NCBI GenBank assembly: GCA_002699585.1
Contig: PABP01000010.1
Span: 94,718 to 158,717 of the forward strand
Reading direction: 5' to 3'
Origin: Anaerolineaceae bacterium
GTDB taxonomy: Bacteria > Chloroflexota > Anaerolineae > Aggregatilineales > Phototrophicaceae
Length of the DNA stretch: 64,000 bases
This document shows positions 62,976-64,000 of this stretch, in pieces (position 1 is the first letter of the stretch; each line of letters begins with the position of its first letter). The translations under genes and the position numbers were made by a program. The notes below the pieces were generated by a model. It searched no databases and was not told the DNA's origin. It saw only the letters and a list, made by a program, of their open reading frames with translations.

Positions 62976-64000
62976 CTACTCACCAGCGGCTGCGAGCCAA
63001 GCTTCACGAGCCGCGTTGAGAGCGGTATCGCTAGCCGGGAAGTAACCGACTTCCACGATTTCGTCATTGACGTTGGTGAGGAAGTAGTTGATGAAAGCAG
63101 CGACCTGCGGTTTTTCTGCCATGATGCTGGCATCGCTGTAGATGAACAGCGGACGCGCCAGCGGGTAGCTGCCATCTTCGGCAGTTTCGGCTGTCGGGGC
63201 AACACCACCGATGCTGACAGCGGTCAGTGTGTCTTCATTCTCGATGTAGTATGCGAAGCCGAAGAAACCGACGGCATACGGGCTGCCCTGGATACCCTGG
63301 ACCAGCACGTTGTCATTTTCGGAGAGTTGGGTGTTGCTGGCGGCCAGGATCGGGCCTTCATCTTCGTCGAAGATTTCTTCTACGAAGAAGTCAAAGGTGC
63401 CGCTGTCGGTGCCGGGGATGAAGCGCTGGATCGGCTCGGCGGGCCATTCGGCGCGCACGTCCGCCCAAGTTTCGGCGGTGCTGAAGATCAGGGCCAGTTC
63501 TTCGGCGGTGACATCTTCAACGAAGTCATTTTCCTGGCTGACGGCGACGGTCAGGGCGTCGGTGCCAACGCGGAATTCAATCGGCGTGCGGCCAATCGAT
63601 TCGCAGCTTTCGATTTCGCTGTCTTTGATGGCACGGCTGGCGTTGCTGATGTCAGTTTCGCCAGCGACACAGAAGCGCTCAAAGCCAGCGCCGGAACCAA
63701 TTTCGTCAATGGCGATTTCGCCACTGTAGCCACCATCACGGAAGACTTCGGCCATGCGTTCGGCCAAGGGGAATACGGTCGAGCTACCCGCGGACACGAT
63801 ATCGCCAGTGACGTCTAGCGGATCAACAGCGGGCAGTTCCACCATCATCATTTCCATGTCGCCAGAGGTAGCGTCGAGGAAAGCCTGACGGGCGGCATTG
63901 AGGGCTGCGTCGCTAGCCGGGAAGTAACCGACTTCCACGATTTCGTCATTGACGTTGGTGAGGAAGTAGTTGATGAAAGCAGCGACCTGCGGTTTTTCTG
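62976..64000 (-). CDS. pstS: Tandem PstS phosphate-binding protein, 5' end outside window
   Basis: 341 codons visible; the gene continues beyond the right edge. The first visible residues (EKPQVAAFINYFLTNVNDE, VGYFPASDAALNAAR) are the end of one PstS domain. A short linker (MEMMMVELPAVDPLDVTGD) leads into a full second domain: [78 protein letters not shown] and VGYFPASDTALNAAREAW. The gene is a tandem duplication, with at least 91 identical bases between the copies. Secreted phosphate-binding protein of the operon; its signal peptide is not in view. Confidence 0.95.
   Translation of the reverse strand, partial: EKPQVAAFINYFLTNVNDEIVEVGYFPASDAALNAARQAFLDATSGDMEMMMVELPAVDPLDVTGDIVSAGSSTVFPLAERMAEVFRDGGYSGEIAIDEIGSGAGFERFCVAGETDISNASRAIKDSEIESCESIGRTPIEFRVGTDALTVAVSQENDFVEDVTAEELALIFSTAETWADVRAEWPAEPIQRFIPGTDSGTFDFFVEEIFDEDEGPILAASNTQLSENDNVLVQGIQGSPYAVGFFGFAYYIENEDTLTAVSIGGVAPTAETAEDGSYPLARPLFIYSDASIMAEKPQVAAFINYFLTNVNDEIVEVGYFPASDTALNAAREAWLAAAGE
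63028..64000. repeat. Direct repeat within pstS (882-base period)
   Basis: Bases 63028-63118 are identical to 63910-64000, an in-frame spacing of 882 bases (294 codons). The repeat is cut by the window edge, so the true length is greater. It encodes the end of each PstS domain. Confidence 0.93.

Noticed and set aside
62907..63818. 303-codon antisense frame opposite pstS
   Set aside because: The minus strand encodes PstS motifs; the + frame is an echo of its codon bias.

Overview
The window looks like a chromosomal segment of a Chloroflexota bacterium, probably Anaerolineae-like. This is inferred from gene content, not from a marker gene. The clues are moderately GC-rich DNA, secreted proteins combining SH3-like and repeat domains, a TIR-WD40 receptor, free-standing WD40 proteins, many PAS/GAF histidine kinases, an araBDA set, a pst operon, deazaflavin-type reductases and lipoproteins with TP-rich linkers. 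No rRNA, tRNA, CRISPR array, phage or insertion sequence was recognised.

Layout. 0-9 kb: two lipoproteins, a tandem pair of deazaflavin-dependent reductase-like genes, a glyoxalase-fold protein, a TPR protein, a DeoR regulator overlapping a cupin gene, a BtrH-like protein and a SIMPL protein. 9-20 kb: a repeat-rich spacer that may encode a structured RNA, an atypical phosphofructokinase, an L7/L12-tail membrane protein, a secreted glycosidase-like protein, a cold-shock protein, a YitT transporter-like protein and a 976-residue secreted protein with five C-terminal repeats. 20-28 kb: a 1284-residue TIR-TM-WD40 protein, a response regulator/kinase hybrid, two unknowns and an M28 peptidase. 28-35 kb: L-arabinose catabolism (araB-araD-araA), a small protein/HNH pair and a polyol-type dehydrogenase. 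35-44 kb: a 47-residue acidic protein, then three histidine kinases, a CheY-like regulator and a large RR-PAS4-GAF-GGDEF-EAL protein, all on the + strand. 44-58 kb: glycosyltransferase, PP2C phosphatase, acetyltransferases, Trm112/RdgB, a secreted WD40 protein, DinB, an SDR/HAD/shikimate-kinase-like trio, and a nitrilase with a co-transcribed unknown. 58-64 kb (minus): pstS-pstC-pstA-pstB.

The arabinose genes would convert L-arabinose through L-ribulose and L-ribulose-5-phosphate to D-xylulose-5-phosphate, with a candidate promoter/operator upstream of araB. The signalling cluster has kinases without membrane segments, a single-domain receiver and a cyclic-di-GMP enzyme with both catalytic motifs intact.

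The most unusual locus is the pst operon. PstS is a tandem duplication whose visible copies share at least 91 identical bases. PstC carries a PstS-like domain between its first and second membrane segments, and the first strand/helix of that fold appears at the end of the insert (a circular-permutation pattern). PstA carries a roughly 260-residue extracytoplasmic insert with a coiled coil. Together these suggest a phosphate importer with tethered, multiple binding domains. Two families of short dispersed palindromic repeats occupy many of the intergenic gaps.
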